Made by a program: the position numbers and the translations under genes | From: Alphaproteobacteria bacterium | Lineage (GTDB): Bacteria > Pseudomonadota > Alphaproteobacteria > MPNO01 > UBA2964 | Direction of reading: 5' to 3' | NCBI GenBank assembly: GCA_012103315.1 | Contig: WLWZ01000017.1 | Location: 1 to 64,000 of the forward strand | Length of the DNA stretch: 64,000 bases | Notes under the pieces: generated by a model | Told to the model about the DNA's origin: nothing | Databases searched by the model: none | Seen by the model: the letters and a program-made list of their open reading frames with translations, nothing else | Part shown: one piece after another, positions 18,500-27,934 of the stretch | Numbering within the stretch: position 1 is the stretch's first letter | How the letters are laid out: every line of letters begins with the position of its first letter

Positions 18500-18680
18500 T
18501 GGTTGTTACGGTTTCATTTGAAATCAAGCGACCAACCAGTTTATCAGCTATTTTAATGACTTGAAGTGCTGATTACGAGTTCCGGATGCAATATCCGGAA
18601 ATGGGTCTTCGGATCCAACGTCTTCTAGACGTGAAGCCTCCCTGTTATCTTGCCGGGCCTTCGGGCCCGGCCTTTTTTTT
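18500..18680 (+). ncRNA. Candidate structured RNA ending in a strong terminator
   Basis: This non-coding stretch can form successive hairpins: TGGTTG/CAACCA (18500-18538, with TTTC/GAAA inside), ATCAGC/GCTGAT (18543-18573), TTCCGGAT/ATCCGGAA (18580-18600), GGGTC-TTCG-GATCC (18603-18616, a UUCG tetraloop), ACGTCT/AGACGT (18618-18632) and GCCGGGCC-TTCG-GGCCCGGC (18652-18671) followed by eight T. It could be an independent small RNA, or a leader with a terminator controlling the TauD-family gene at 18792. I do not recognise an RNA family. The structure was read by eye, without folding software. Confidence 0.55.
18652..18680 (+). terminator. Strong rho-independent terminator
   Basis: An eight-base-pair GC stem (18652-18659 with 18664-18671) closes a TTCG loop and is followed by CTTTTTTTT. 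It is 112 bases upstream of the preferred start of the TauD-family gene, so it ends transcripts from the LysR side or from the candidate RNA. Confidence 0.92.
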
Positions 18681-18791
18681 GCGTATTTCCCAAAAGGCCT
18701 AATCCATTAACCGCGATATGGACGAAATCGCGAGAACATCGTAAATATCAGGTCCCTGTTCGAAGAAATGTCCAGGTTGGAGAACGACACC

Positions 18792-19676
18792 ATGCAAGTC
18801 ACACCGGTTTCAGAAATCGTTGGCGCAGAGGTCACAGGCATTAACTTGTCTGACCCTATCAGCGACGACGCCAAGCAGGCACTACGTCAGGCTTTGCTCG
18901 ATCATCAGGTTTTGGTGATCAGAGACCAAACCCTGACACCGTTTGAGCAAGTTACATTTTCCGCTATTTGGGGTGATTTGGAGATCCCTTCCAACATCGA
19001 ATACACCACCGAAGAAACACCCAAGGTGATGATTCTATCGAATGAGATCAGGCCGGATGGTACCGCTGTCGGTGTAGTCGATGGCGGCGATTTTTGGCAC
19101 TCGGATTCATCACACATCGAGGTACCCTCAGCGATCACCATCCTGCAGGCAGTGAAGAATCCGGATCGCGGTGGCGACACTGAGTTTTGCAACATGTACG
19201 CAATCTATGAAGCGTTGCCCGATGACCTTAAACAAACGATCGACGGGCTTTATGGCATTCATCACGTCAGCAAGGTCAAAAACAAACGCGTAACCATCTC
19301 GCCAGACCGCCCCGGTGCCAAAGATTTTTATGAGAGTTCAGCCAAGGCGAAACCCGAAGTCATCCAGCCACTCGTCCTGACCCATCCGGAGACCGGACGG
19401 AAATCACTCTATTGTTCACCGCGCTTTACGATTGGCATTCAAGGAATGAGCGAAGAAGAGTCAGACCCAATTCTCGATGTGTTGTTCGCCCATGTTACAG
19501 ACCGTAAACGGCCGTTCCATTACCGCCATAAGTATCAAGATAATGACCTGGTGATGTGGGATAACCGCTGCCTGTGTCACCGGGCCGTGGGTGGCTACGG
19601 TCTACCAGACATTCGACGAATGCATCGCACCGTTATCGGCGGCGACCAACCCTACGCAGACCAGCGAGCGGCTTAA
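18792..19676 (+). CDS. TauD/TfdA family 2OG-Fe(II) dioxygenase
   Basis: A 294-residue alpha-ketoglutarate-dependent dioxygenase. The N-terminus has the TauD pattern VGAEVTGINLSDPIS; iron ligands are H103 and D105 (FWHSDSSH) and a distal H263 (LCHRA), with an arginine near residue 279 for 2-oxoglutarate. The ATG at 18792 is preferred because GGTTGGAG precedes it at good distance and MQVTPVSEIVGAEVTG is the normal family start; an ATG at 18768 would add eight residues. The substrate could be a sulfonate, a phenoxy acid, or another small acid. It converges on msrP with a four-base overlap of the gene ends. Confidence 0.88.
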   Translation: MQVTPVSEIVGAEVTGINLSDPISDDAKQALRQALLDHQVLVIRDQTLTPFEQVTFSAIWGDLEIPSNIEYTTEETPKVMILSNEIRPDGTAVGVVDGGDFWHSDSSHIEVPSAITILQAVKNPDRGGDTEFCNMYAIYEALPDDLKQTIDGLYGIHHVSKVKNKRVTISPDRPGAKDFYESSAKAKPEVIQPLVLTHPETGRKSLYCSPRFTIGIQGMSEEESDPILDVLFAHVTDRKRPFHYRHKYQDNDLVMWDNRCLCHRAVGGYGLPDIRRMHRTVIGGDQPYADQRAA

Positions 19677-20641
19677 AACCAGATATTCTGGTCTTTCAAA
19701 CCTTTATAGAGCCCAGCGACCTGTTCGCCATAACCGTTATAGAGCAGCGTCTTCACCCGCTTATCACCACCCAGCACCCGTTCCGTTGCCTGGCTCCAGC
19801 GTGCATGATCCACTTCAGGATTAACATTGGCCCAGAAACCATATTCCTTGCCCTGAACTTTTTGCCAGAAACTCAACGGGCGTTTATCAGTAAAGCTGAA
19901 ACGAACAATCGATTTGATTGATTTAAAGCCGTATTTCCATGGTACAACGAGACGCAGCGGTGCGCCCATCTGCTTGACCATGGGCTTGCCATAAGCGCCT
20001 GTTCCGATCAACGCCATCTCGTTAGTCGCCTCTTCAATTGTGAGCCCTTCGCGATAGGGCCACGGATACCAGTGCTGCTTCTGACCTTTGGCCATCTCTG
20101 CATCATGAAAGGTCTCCATCATGATATACTTGGCACCCTTTAGCGGCTTGGCGAACTTGACGAGATCCGCCATCGGAAACCCGGTCCAGGGCAGCGCCAT
20201 TGACCACGCTTCAACACAGCGGAAGCGATAGAGCCGTTCTTCCAGCTGCATCTTCGAGATTAGCGTATCGACATCGACGGTCATCTTCTTCTCGACCATG
20301 CCATCAAAAGTCACCGTCCACGGACGAGTCTTTAGCGCCTGGGCATCCTTGGAGATTTGTTTATGAGAGCCAAATTCGTAAAAATTATTATAGGTCGTCG
20401 CCTGTTTTTCGGTATTCAGCGGACGATCCAGGCGGTAGCGGAGGTTGCGCGCCGCCGGATAAAACTTGGTCGTTGGGTCTGCAGTCGCCGCACTCGCCGG
20501 GCCACCTGCCAAAGTTGCGCCTGCCGCCAATATTGGCGAAAGCGCCATGGCTTTTACCAAACGACGCCGGTCCTGAAAATCAGACTCCGATGTCGCAGCA
20601 GATTCGGGAAGTTCCCAGTTCGGTTTAGATCTGGTCAGCAT
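19673..20641 (-). CDS. msrP: Protein-methionine-sulfoxide reductase catalytic subunit MsrP
   Basis: A 322-residue molybdoenzyme that repairs oxidised methionines in periplasmic proteins. A twin-arginine signal is visible (RRR at 25-27 followed by a hydrophobic stretch ending about residue 52), for export folded with molybdopterin. The molybdenum-ligand cysteine is C142 in RFRCVEAWSM, followed by WTGFPMADLVKFAKP. The heme membrane partner msrQ is not adjacent. A stable hairpin lies just upstream of its ribosome-binding site. The molybdenum cofactor genes at 35334-37832 would support it. Confidence 0.93.
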   Translation of the reverse strand: MLTRSKPNWELPESAATSESDFQDRRRLVKAMALSPILAAGATLAGGPASAATADPTTKFYPAARNLRYRLDRPLNTEKQATTYNNFYEFGSHKQISKDAQALKTRPWTVTFDGMVEKKMTVDVDTLISKMQLEERLYRFRCVEAWSMALPWTGFPMADLVKFAKPLKGAKYIMMETFHDAEMAKGQKQHWYPWPYREGLTIEEATNEMALIGTGAYGKPMVKQMGAPLRLVVPWKYGFKSIKSIVRFSFTDKRPLSFWQKVQGKEYGFWANVNPEVDHARWSQATERVLGGDKRVKTLLYNGYGEQVAGLYKGLKDQNIWF

Positions 20642-20665
20642 GGCAAAAATTCCTTCTCAGCAGTT

Positions 20666-20690
20666 GGGGGCGTCTCGAAAGACGCACCCC
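20666..20690 (-). promoter_or_regulatory. Hairpin between dps and msrP
   Basis: GCGTCT and AGACGC pair around a four-base loop, extended by GGGG/CCCC with one bulged base. It lies downstream of dps and about 25 bases upstream of the msrP start on the same strand. There is no T-run directly after it, so it may stabilise or process the dps message, or shape the msrP leader, rather than act as a classic terminator. Confidence 0.5.
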
Positions 20691-20756
20691 GTCATTACCG
20701 CTTAATATGAAGGATCGTACGAACCATGCAATAGGCCTCACCAATCCGTGATCAGA

Positions 20757-21209
20757 CTAGGCTGCGAGCGTGCTCCTGAGCATCCAGGCTGCCTTGTCAT
20801 GCACGGTGATACGCTGAACCATAATATCAACACTCACCTCGTCACCGGCTTTCTCAGCAGCCTCCAGCGCCGTCTTTGAAGAGGCGGCTACCGCTTCATG
20901 ACCACTCAGCAAATCCGCGACCATATCGTTGGCAGATAGATCGGTTCCACTCTCGGGAATTTCCGTTAAGGCAGCAAAGGCCGCATAGCCCGCAGGCGCC
21001 TTCGCACCCAACGCCCGAATGCGTTCAGCAATCTGATCTACAGCATCCGCGAGCTCAGTATATTGATCCTCGAACATCGTATGGAGCGCCGGGAAGTTCG
21101 GCCCTTCGACATTCCAGTGATGACCATGTGTCTTGATATACAGCGTGTAACTATCCGCCAAAACGCGCGATAAACCGTCGATTACTGCTTTACTGCTGTT
21201 AGCACCCAT
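20757..21209 (-). CDS. dps: Dps-family ferritin-like DNA-protection protein
   Basis: A 150-residue Dps protein, which forms a 12-mer that oxidises and stores iron and shields DNA during starvation or peroxide stress. The ferroxidase residues have the expected spacing: H31, H43, E47, D58 and E62, within THGHHWNVEGPNFPALHTMF and AVDQIAERI. The N-terminal tail is short. The AT-rich upstream region (21210-21374) has no operator that I can identify with confidence. The msrP gene follows, and both serve oxidative-stress defence. Confidence 0.93.
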   Translation of the reverse strand: MGANSSKAVIDGLSRVLADSYTLYIKTHGHHWNVEGPNFPALHTMFEDQYTELADAVDQIAERIRALGAKAPAGYAAFAALTEIPESGTDLSANDMVADLLSGHEAVAASSKTALEAAEKAGDEVSVDIMVQRITVHDKAAWMLRSTLAA

Positions 21210-21374
21210 TTCAACCTCCTATTTTCTAAATCACAGACCTCCTCTATATGGTTATCAATAATTTACTATCAAGTTTATAATTATTCTATATTATGATTTA
21301 GACAAAGAAAAAGCCCGAGCAAACCCATTTCAGCTCACAAATAATTCCTTGAATTTCCGATGCCCTTTGTAGCT

Positions 21375-22337
21375 CTAGCTCGCACCGCCCATTGTAAATG
21401 TGACGCTACGACCATCAGCATCATAACCTACACCAGAAGAACCTTTGCCTTTTCCATACCCCGTCATTGTTCCCGAGGCCGATAACCCATTGGTACAGGA
21501 AACCGACCAGTGTCCTTTTCGAGAGCTGTCGAATTTAAAGGCCCCTCGGCAAGATCCCGCATTTTCAGGTAACGTTATTCTTATTTTTCCGGCACCGGAG
21601 GTTTTAGAAAGCTCTACAGTACCAGCGATCAGCTTCTTCTCACCTTCCCAACGAATGGCAATTGGTCTTTTAAAAGGCAAGTGAGGGCGTGAGACTTGTG
21701 AATTCCCTGTCTCAGTATTATCCGTCGACCCAGGATAGGTTATCGTTACGGTTTCCTTTTCACCATCAAGCTTAAAACTATTTTCTGCGAAAGGTGTAGA
21801 GGTCCCACAATGGATGATTTCTGTCGAAAAAGGTGCTTCGCTTCTACCCGTCCATTCATCTGTGGTTCCCAAATCAGGGTTGTAATAGACATACTGACAG
21901 TTTTCACCATTCACCCTGAATCTTATATTTCTGAAGCCGCAGGAATGATCTTTATAACACGAAAATTTTTGTCCCTCTTCAAACACGGCTCCGTAAAACC
22001 GTTTAAAATAACCCTTGGACGAATTAAAAAACGAAAGCTTTCTGATATCCTTGGATCGACCCGAGTCCCAATAAAAATTGGGCATCAACTCCATCACAAA
22101 GATGAATGTCGAATTCTTTGTATTGCTTGCCGATTGCCGCGAATATGCTGCAGAGCGCTTAAATGCGTAATTCTCGTTAAAACCTCCGTCCACGTGACGC
22201 CACGTAATTTCGCCTGGCCAACTCAGGAGCTTAATTGGAGAATTATCTGGCGTAACCGATTTCCACTTTGCCGCCGCTGCATTTGAGCCGGACATCAATA
22301 ACGCCAGAAAAACGCAAAGTAATCGAATACTTGTCAT
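21375..22337 (-). CDS. Exported protein of unknown function
   Basis: A 320-residue protein starting at the ATG whose product begins MTSIRLLCVFLALLMSG, a clear signal peptide to about residue 23; a longer frame from 22373 would place 12 residues before the signal and is less likely. The mature part has several cysteines (FSCYKDHSCGFRNIRF; GENCQYVYYN) and a C-terminal glycine- and serine-rich beta domain with CRGAFKF and GHWSVSCTNGLSASGTM that resembles a domain seen at the ends of other exported bacterial unknowns. No function is assigned. It stands alone between dps and the aminotransferase gene. Confidence 0.65.
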   Translation of the reverse strand: MTSIRLLCVFLALLMSGSNAAAAKWKSVTPDNSPIKLLSWPGEITWRHVDGGFNENYAFKRSAAYSRQSASNTKNSTFIFVMELMPNFYWDSGRSKDIRKLSFFNSSKGYFKRFYGAVFEEGQKFSCYKDHSCGFRNIRFRVNGENCQYVYYNPDLGTTDEWTGRSEAPFSTEIIHCGTSTPFAENSFKLDGEKETVTITYPGSTDNTETGNSQVSRPHLPFKRPIAIRWEGEKKLIAGTVELSKTSGAGKIRITLPENAGSCRGAFKFDSSRKGHWSVSCTNGLSASGTMTGYGKGKGSSGVGYDADGRSVTFTMGGAS

Positions 22338-22426
22338 AAAACCTACCCACGAAGAGTTTTGGCCAGCAGCCAATTTCTCATCTCAAAGATTTATGGTCAA
22401 AATCCAGCAGACTAAACACTAAAACT

Positions 22427-22449
22427 CGTAGTTGTTTTAATCAACTACG
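22427..22449 (-). terminator. Hairpin downstream of the aminotransferase gene
   Basis: CGTAGTTG and CAACTACG form a perfect eight-base stem with a seven-base AT loop. On the minus strand it lies about 87 bases after the aminotransferase stop and is followed by GAGTTTTAGTG, a weak T-tract. It is a possible weak terminator. Confidence 0.4.
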
Positions 22450-22535
22450 GCACCCCTGCTTTAACCCTATGTTTCGCGAAGGGATACAGGGCTGAATTAG
22501 CCAATATTGCAGGGCGTTCAATGTAAAGACACGTC

Positions 22536-23828
<1,293 letters not shown>

Positions 23829-23960
23829 TTATTTGTGGACAGTTTTCGACGCTGCTTTTTCAAGCCCGAAAAGGCCCTGTAATTGCCCACCTTCGGCCAT
23901 GTGAGCGCCCCAATTGCCGGTCAGCTTTTGACCATCACAACTTGGACTGGGCAGGCAATC

Positions 23961-26198
23961 ATGAATTCCTCAATCAGGCTATCAACTTTTATCGCTATCG
24001 TCGGCATTCTGACCTTCATCTTCACAACGCATAGTGCCGACGCAGCGCCACAGCCGGTGCAGGTCTCTCCGACGGCCGGCACCATAACGCTGGATAACAT
24101 CCATAGCGGGTCACTGGTCTATGCCACCAAATTCCCCGGCCAACACATCCCAGCGCCCCTTCTCGGTACCGAGGTCGACATTCGCATCAGCGGCCCAATG
24201 GCGCGCGTGGTTGTAAAACAGAATTTTATCAATCCAAGTGATGCCTGGCTCGAGGCGCGTTACGTCTTTCCACTGCCAGAGAATGCCGCGGTCAATCACA
24301 TGGTCGTCACCACTGGCGATAAAAAGATCGTCTCGGAAATCAAGGAAAAGCAAAAGGCCCGCAAGATATACGAAAAGGCCAAACGCGCCGGGAGACGCGC
24401 CGCGCTGATTGAACAACTTCGTCCCAATGTCTTCAGCACCAAGGTTGCCAATATCGGCCCCAAGGCCACTGTCACAGTCGAGATCACCTATCTGCAGAAC
24501 CTACGCTTTGATCAGGACAAGTTCCACTTGCGGTTCCCGATGGTTGTCGCGCCGCGCTACACGCCGCAAGGCAAGGCGCATATCGTCAAAGCGCAACTCG
24601 GAACAGAACCGCCCAAACGCAAAGACGGCTGGCTCGATACACCGGTGCGCGATCCCAAGCTCGGCAAAACCAATCCAGTAACACTCTCAGTGGCCCTGGA
24701 TGCCGGTGTGCCGCTGACTGGGCTCAAGAGTCTTCATCACAAGATCAAGGTCGATGAATGGCAGGACGGCAAGGCAACACTCAAACTGGCCAACAAGGCT
24801 GTCCCCGCCGACCGCGATTTCGAACTCGTGTGGACACCAAAACAGGGACGCATCCCGTCGAGCGCCCTCTTCACCGAAACCATCGATGGCGAGCAATATT
24901 ATCTCGCGATGACGCTACCGCCGCGTCCCGACATCAGAGCCGTACCGCCGCGTGATATTGTGTTTGTCCTCGACCGCTCCGGTTCGATGGGCGGCAAATC
25001 CATCAAGCAGGCCCGTAAAGCGCTGACCTTCGCCCTCGACCGATTGCGCCCCGCCGACCGCTTTAACATCATCCGGTTTTCCAACGTCACAGATCAGTTG
25101 TTTAAAGGTGTGAGACCCGCGAACCAGTTCTCGCTCACCCGCGCCAAACAGTATGTCGCCGACACCATCGCGGATGGTGGCACTGAGATGCGCCCCGCTT
25201 TGCTGCGCGCCCTGGCCACGACCGATACGCCAGACCGGCTGCGTCAGGTCGTCTTCCTGACCGATGGCGCGATCAGCAATGAAGACCAGCTGTTCAGGGA
25301 CATCACGCGGAACATCAACGCCACACGGCTCTATACCGTCGGCATTGGCAGTGCGCCGAATAGTCACTTTATGCGCCGCGCTGCCGAGATCGGTCGCGGC
25401 AGCTTCACCTATATCGCCAATCTCAATAACGTTGCCGACAAGATACGCCGCCTGTTCCTCAAGATAGAACGTCCGGCGATGATCGATCTCGCCGCCGACT
25501 GGGCCGGGATGAGTGATGGGGTGCGGCTAACGCCCTACCCCAAACGCCTGCCCGATCTGCATGATGGCGAACCGATGATGCTCGCCATTCGCGCCATCGG
25601 CCCATTACCGAAGGATAAAGCCAAGCTCACCCTCTCCGGCCGCCGAGGGCGTTCACCGTGGTCGCAATCGATTGGGCTCGATCAGGCGCGTCCGGCGGTC
25701 GGAATCTCCACCATCTGGGCCCGCCAGCGCATTACCGCCCTCACCGCCTCGCTACGCCAAGGTGCGGACTTTGAGAGCGTCAAACAAGCGATCACCGCGA
25801 CGGCTCTACGTCACAGACTGGTCAGCAAATACACCAGCCTGGTGGCCGTCGAGAAGACCATCGCACGGCCGACTGACGAGCCATTATTCAAACGCAAGGT
25901 GCCCTTGAACCTGCCGGATGGCTGGGTCGCCAAGAAGGTGTTTGGCGGGATGAGCCCAACAAACCACCGGGCCAATGCGAGGAGTGCAGACAAGGCCGTC
26001 AAACCTTTAATGCACAGCCAGTTCTCAGTCCTGTTGAAAAACCTGTCGAGGCAACCCGGGATACAACAGAATATGGCGTCTGCTAGCCAACCGGTGCCGC
26101 TGCCGACCGGCGCAACACCCGGCCCGCTGCAAATCCTGCTTGGGCTGTTGGCTCTGTTTGCGGCGACCATCCTGCTGTTGGTACGGAGGCGGATATGA
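23961..26198 (+). CDS. Marine proteobacterial sortase target protein (VIT and vWA domains)
   Basis: A 745-residue exported protein. The start at 23961 gives a signal peptide (MNSSIRLSTFIAIVGILTF to ADAA). A VIT (inter-alpha-trypsin inhibitor) domain covers about 60-170, followed by a von Willebrand A domain with a MIDAS motif (VFVLDRSGSMGGKS, about residues 335-350) and later FLTDGAIS. The C-terminus has LPTGATPGPLQ, a hydrophobic helix and RRR, the sorting signal for a class GN sortase, whose gene overlaps by four bases. The mature protein is probably held at the membrane or transferred to a partner amine. The VIT-vWA layout suggests binding to proteins or surfaces. Confidence 0.93.
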   Translation: MNSSIRLSTFIAIVGILTFIFTTHSADAAPQPVQVSPTAGTITLDNIHSGSLVYATKFPGQHIPAPLLGTEVDIRISGPMARVVVKQNFINPSDAWLEARYVFPLPENAAVNHMVVTTGDKKIVSEIKEKQKARKIYEKAKRAGRRAALIEQLRPNVFSTKVANIGPKATVTVEITYLQNLRFDQDKFHLRFPMVVAPRYTPQGKAHIVKAQLGTEPPKRKDGWLDTPVRDPKLGKTNPVTLSVALDAGVPLTGLKSLHHKIKVDEWQDGKATLKLANKAVPADRDFELVWTPKQGRIPSSALFTETIDGEQYYLAMTLPPRPDIRAVPPRDIVFVLDRSGSMGGKSIKQARKALTFALDRLRPADRFNIIRFSNVTDQLFKGVRPANQFSLTRAKQYVADTIADGGTEMRPALLRALATTDTPDRLRQVVFLTDGAISNEDQLFRDITRNINATRLYTVGIGSAPNSHFMRRAAEIGRGSFTYIANLNNVADKIRRLFLKIERPAMIDLAADWAGMSDGVRLTPYPKRLPDLHDGEPMMLAIRAIGPLPKDKAKLTLSGRRGRSPWSQSIGLDQARPAVGISTIWARQRITALTASLRQGADFESVKQAITATALRHRLVSKYTSLVAVEKTIARPTDEPLFKRKVPLNLPDGWVAKKVFGGMSPTNHRANARSADKAVKPLMHSQFSVLLKNLSRQPGIQQNMASASQPVPLPTGATPGPLQILLGLLALFAATILLLVRRRI

Positions 26199-26791
26199 GC
26201 AAGCGCCGTACTCTTACTGTGGTCGCCCTTGTCATTGGCGCACTTGGCGTCTGGCAGCTCGCGGGCGGTGGCTGGATATATGCCAAGGCCGCGCTCGCCA
26301 AAGGCATGATCGCCGACGCCTGGGATGAGACGCTCTCAACCGGCATCAAAATCAAGCCCTGGCCGTGGGCAGATACCTGGCCGGTCGCCAAGCTGAACTT
26401 CCCCACCCATCAGCGCGACATAACGGTATTAGCAGGCGCGCAAGGCGCAACATTGGCCTTTGGACCCGGGCATCTCAGCGGCACCGCCAAACCGGGTGCC
26501 GCTGGCAACAGCGTTATCGCCGGGCATCGCGATACCAGCTTTACCCTGTTGGGGGATCTCAAACCCGGTGATCCGGTCGAGCTGCAAAAGGACGACGGGT
26601 TCTGGTTCAGCTACCGCGTGACCGGCAGCACAATCGTGGACTCACGCGAAAAATGGTTCCCACCGGAACCGGATGAGTCGATGCTCACGCTGGTGACCTG
26701 CTGGCCGCTGGATGCCATCACCCCCGGCGGCCCGATGCGCTATCTGGTCTTTGCCGAGGAGGCTTCACCCCGGCTAACGAGTAAACGCTAA
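26195..26791 (+). CDS. Class GN sortase
   Basis: A 198-residue Gram-negative sortase, a membrane-anchored transpeptidase that cuts an LPxTG-like signal. It has an N-terminal membrane segment (about 7-25). Catalytic residues are H111 (IAGHRDTSF), C169 (LTLVTCWP) and R182 (PMRYLVF). It overlaps the target gene by four bases (ATGA), so the two-gene unit is complete and translationally coupled, as in other marine proteobacteria with one sortase and one substrate. Confidence 0.93.
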   Translation: MSKRRTLTVVALVIGALGVWQLAGGGWIYAKAALAKGMIADAWDETLSTGIKIKPWPWADTWPVAKLNFPTHQRDITVLAGAQGATLAFGPGHLSGTAKPGAAGNSVIAGHRDTSFTLLGDLKPGDPVELQKDDGFWFSYRVTGSTIVDSREKWFPPEPDESMLTLVTCWPLDAITPGGPMRYLVFAEEASPRLTSKR

Positions 26792-27810
26792 CTCTCCGCG
26801 TCGATCAGCTTGTCGAGCAGGCGGCGGGCCTGGAGAACGCCGGCATCGGCATTGATATCGATGATCGCCTTTTGCGGGCCGGCGCGTTCCATACGGTCCT
26901 GTTGGGTCTCGATAATGATCACGTCTTCACCAAAGGCGGTGCTGGTGGCTTTGGCGAGCTTCTCGGTCAGCGCGTCCTCATCTAGCCGGAAGTCGCGCGC
27001 GTGATGCCAGAAATAATGGGTTGAGCTTTCGGTCTCCGGCGTCAGCGTGTGGTTGGAAAACATGGTGATGCCCTGTGACCGGTCGCCATCGGTCGCGCCG
27101 GTGTCGGCGATGGCGCAGCCGACATCGATCATGAAATGCGATGGCTCCTGATAATGGATGAGCTGCCAGCGATCGACATCCACCCCTTCCTCAAAGCCGC
27201 CCGCCATCTGGAACATGGGTGCCACCGGCTCGCCAAATATCCAGCGTTCGACATGCACCTTGTCCTCCTCATGCCGGACTTTCACGGGGAAGTTCGCGAC
27301 ACCGTCGGTGCCAAGCGTCGTGGCATGGACATAGGCGACATGCGACAGATCAAGCAGATTATCGATCAGCAACCGATAGCTGCCTTTGACATAGAAATAA
27401 TCGCCGACCGCGACCCAGTCAGGATCATCATTCCAATGGAAATCGGGGATCAGTGCTTCATCAGCCAACGCCGGATCGCCCGGCCAGATCCAGATATAGC
27501 GATATTTCTCAGCAACCGGATAGGCTTTGACCGCCGCGCCCGGCGGGACTTTGGCTTGGCCCGGCACAGTGACGCAGACGCCTTTATTGTCATATTCCAG
27601 CCCGTGATAGGGGCACTGGATACAGCCATCGACTATTTTGCCTTCCGACAGCGCCATATAGCGATGGGCGCAGCTATCCTCCAGCGCCACCGGGTTGCCC
27701 TCGCCATCGCGAAAGAACACGATGGGCTCATCCATGATGGTGCGCGCGAGGGGCGCATCACCCAGCTCATGGTTCCAGGCGGCGACATACCAGCGATTGC
27801 GTAGATACAT
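26788..27810 (-). CDS. VanA-type Rieske [2Fe-2S] oxygenase
   Basis: A 340-residue terminal oxygenase related to vanillate O-demethylase and to the enzyme at 7264. The start at 27810 gives MYLRNRWYVAAWNHELGDAP, the usual family N-terminus; extending to 27966 would add 52 unrelated residues and overlap uvrB. Rieske ligands are C47, H49, C66 and H69 (SCAHR; CPYHG). The mononuclear iron site is DNLLDLSHVAYVH. No reductase gene is adjacent. It converges with the sortase gene and diverges from uvrB. Confidence 0.9.
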   Translation of the reverse strand: MYLRNRWYVAAWNHELGDAPLARTIMDEPIVFFRDGEGNPVALEDSCAHRYMALSEGKIVDGCIQCPYHGLEYDNKGVCVTVPGQAKVPPGAAVKAYPVAEKYRYIWIWPGDPALADEALIPDFHWNDDPDWVAVGDYFYVKGSYRLLIDNLLDLSHVAYVHATTLGTDGVANFPVKVRHEEDKVHVERWIFGEPVAPMFQMAGGFEEGVDVDRWQLIHYQEPSHFMIDVGCAIADTGATDGDRSQGITMFSNHTLTPETESSTHYFWHHARDFRLDEDALTEKLAKATSTAFGEDVIIIETQQDRMERAGPQKAIIDINADAGVLQARRLLDKLIDAES

Positions 27811-27934
27811 ATCTTTATCTTTTTGCAGCGAAGCTCTGGATTGATCATACCCAAAAACTGCATATTTGCAGCATAGGAGTCGGCAATTTTCGGGTAGGCT
27901 GGAATTATTGCCAGAGAGAAGCATATAAAGAGCT

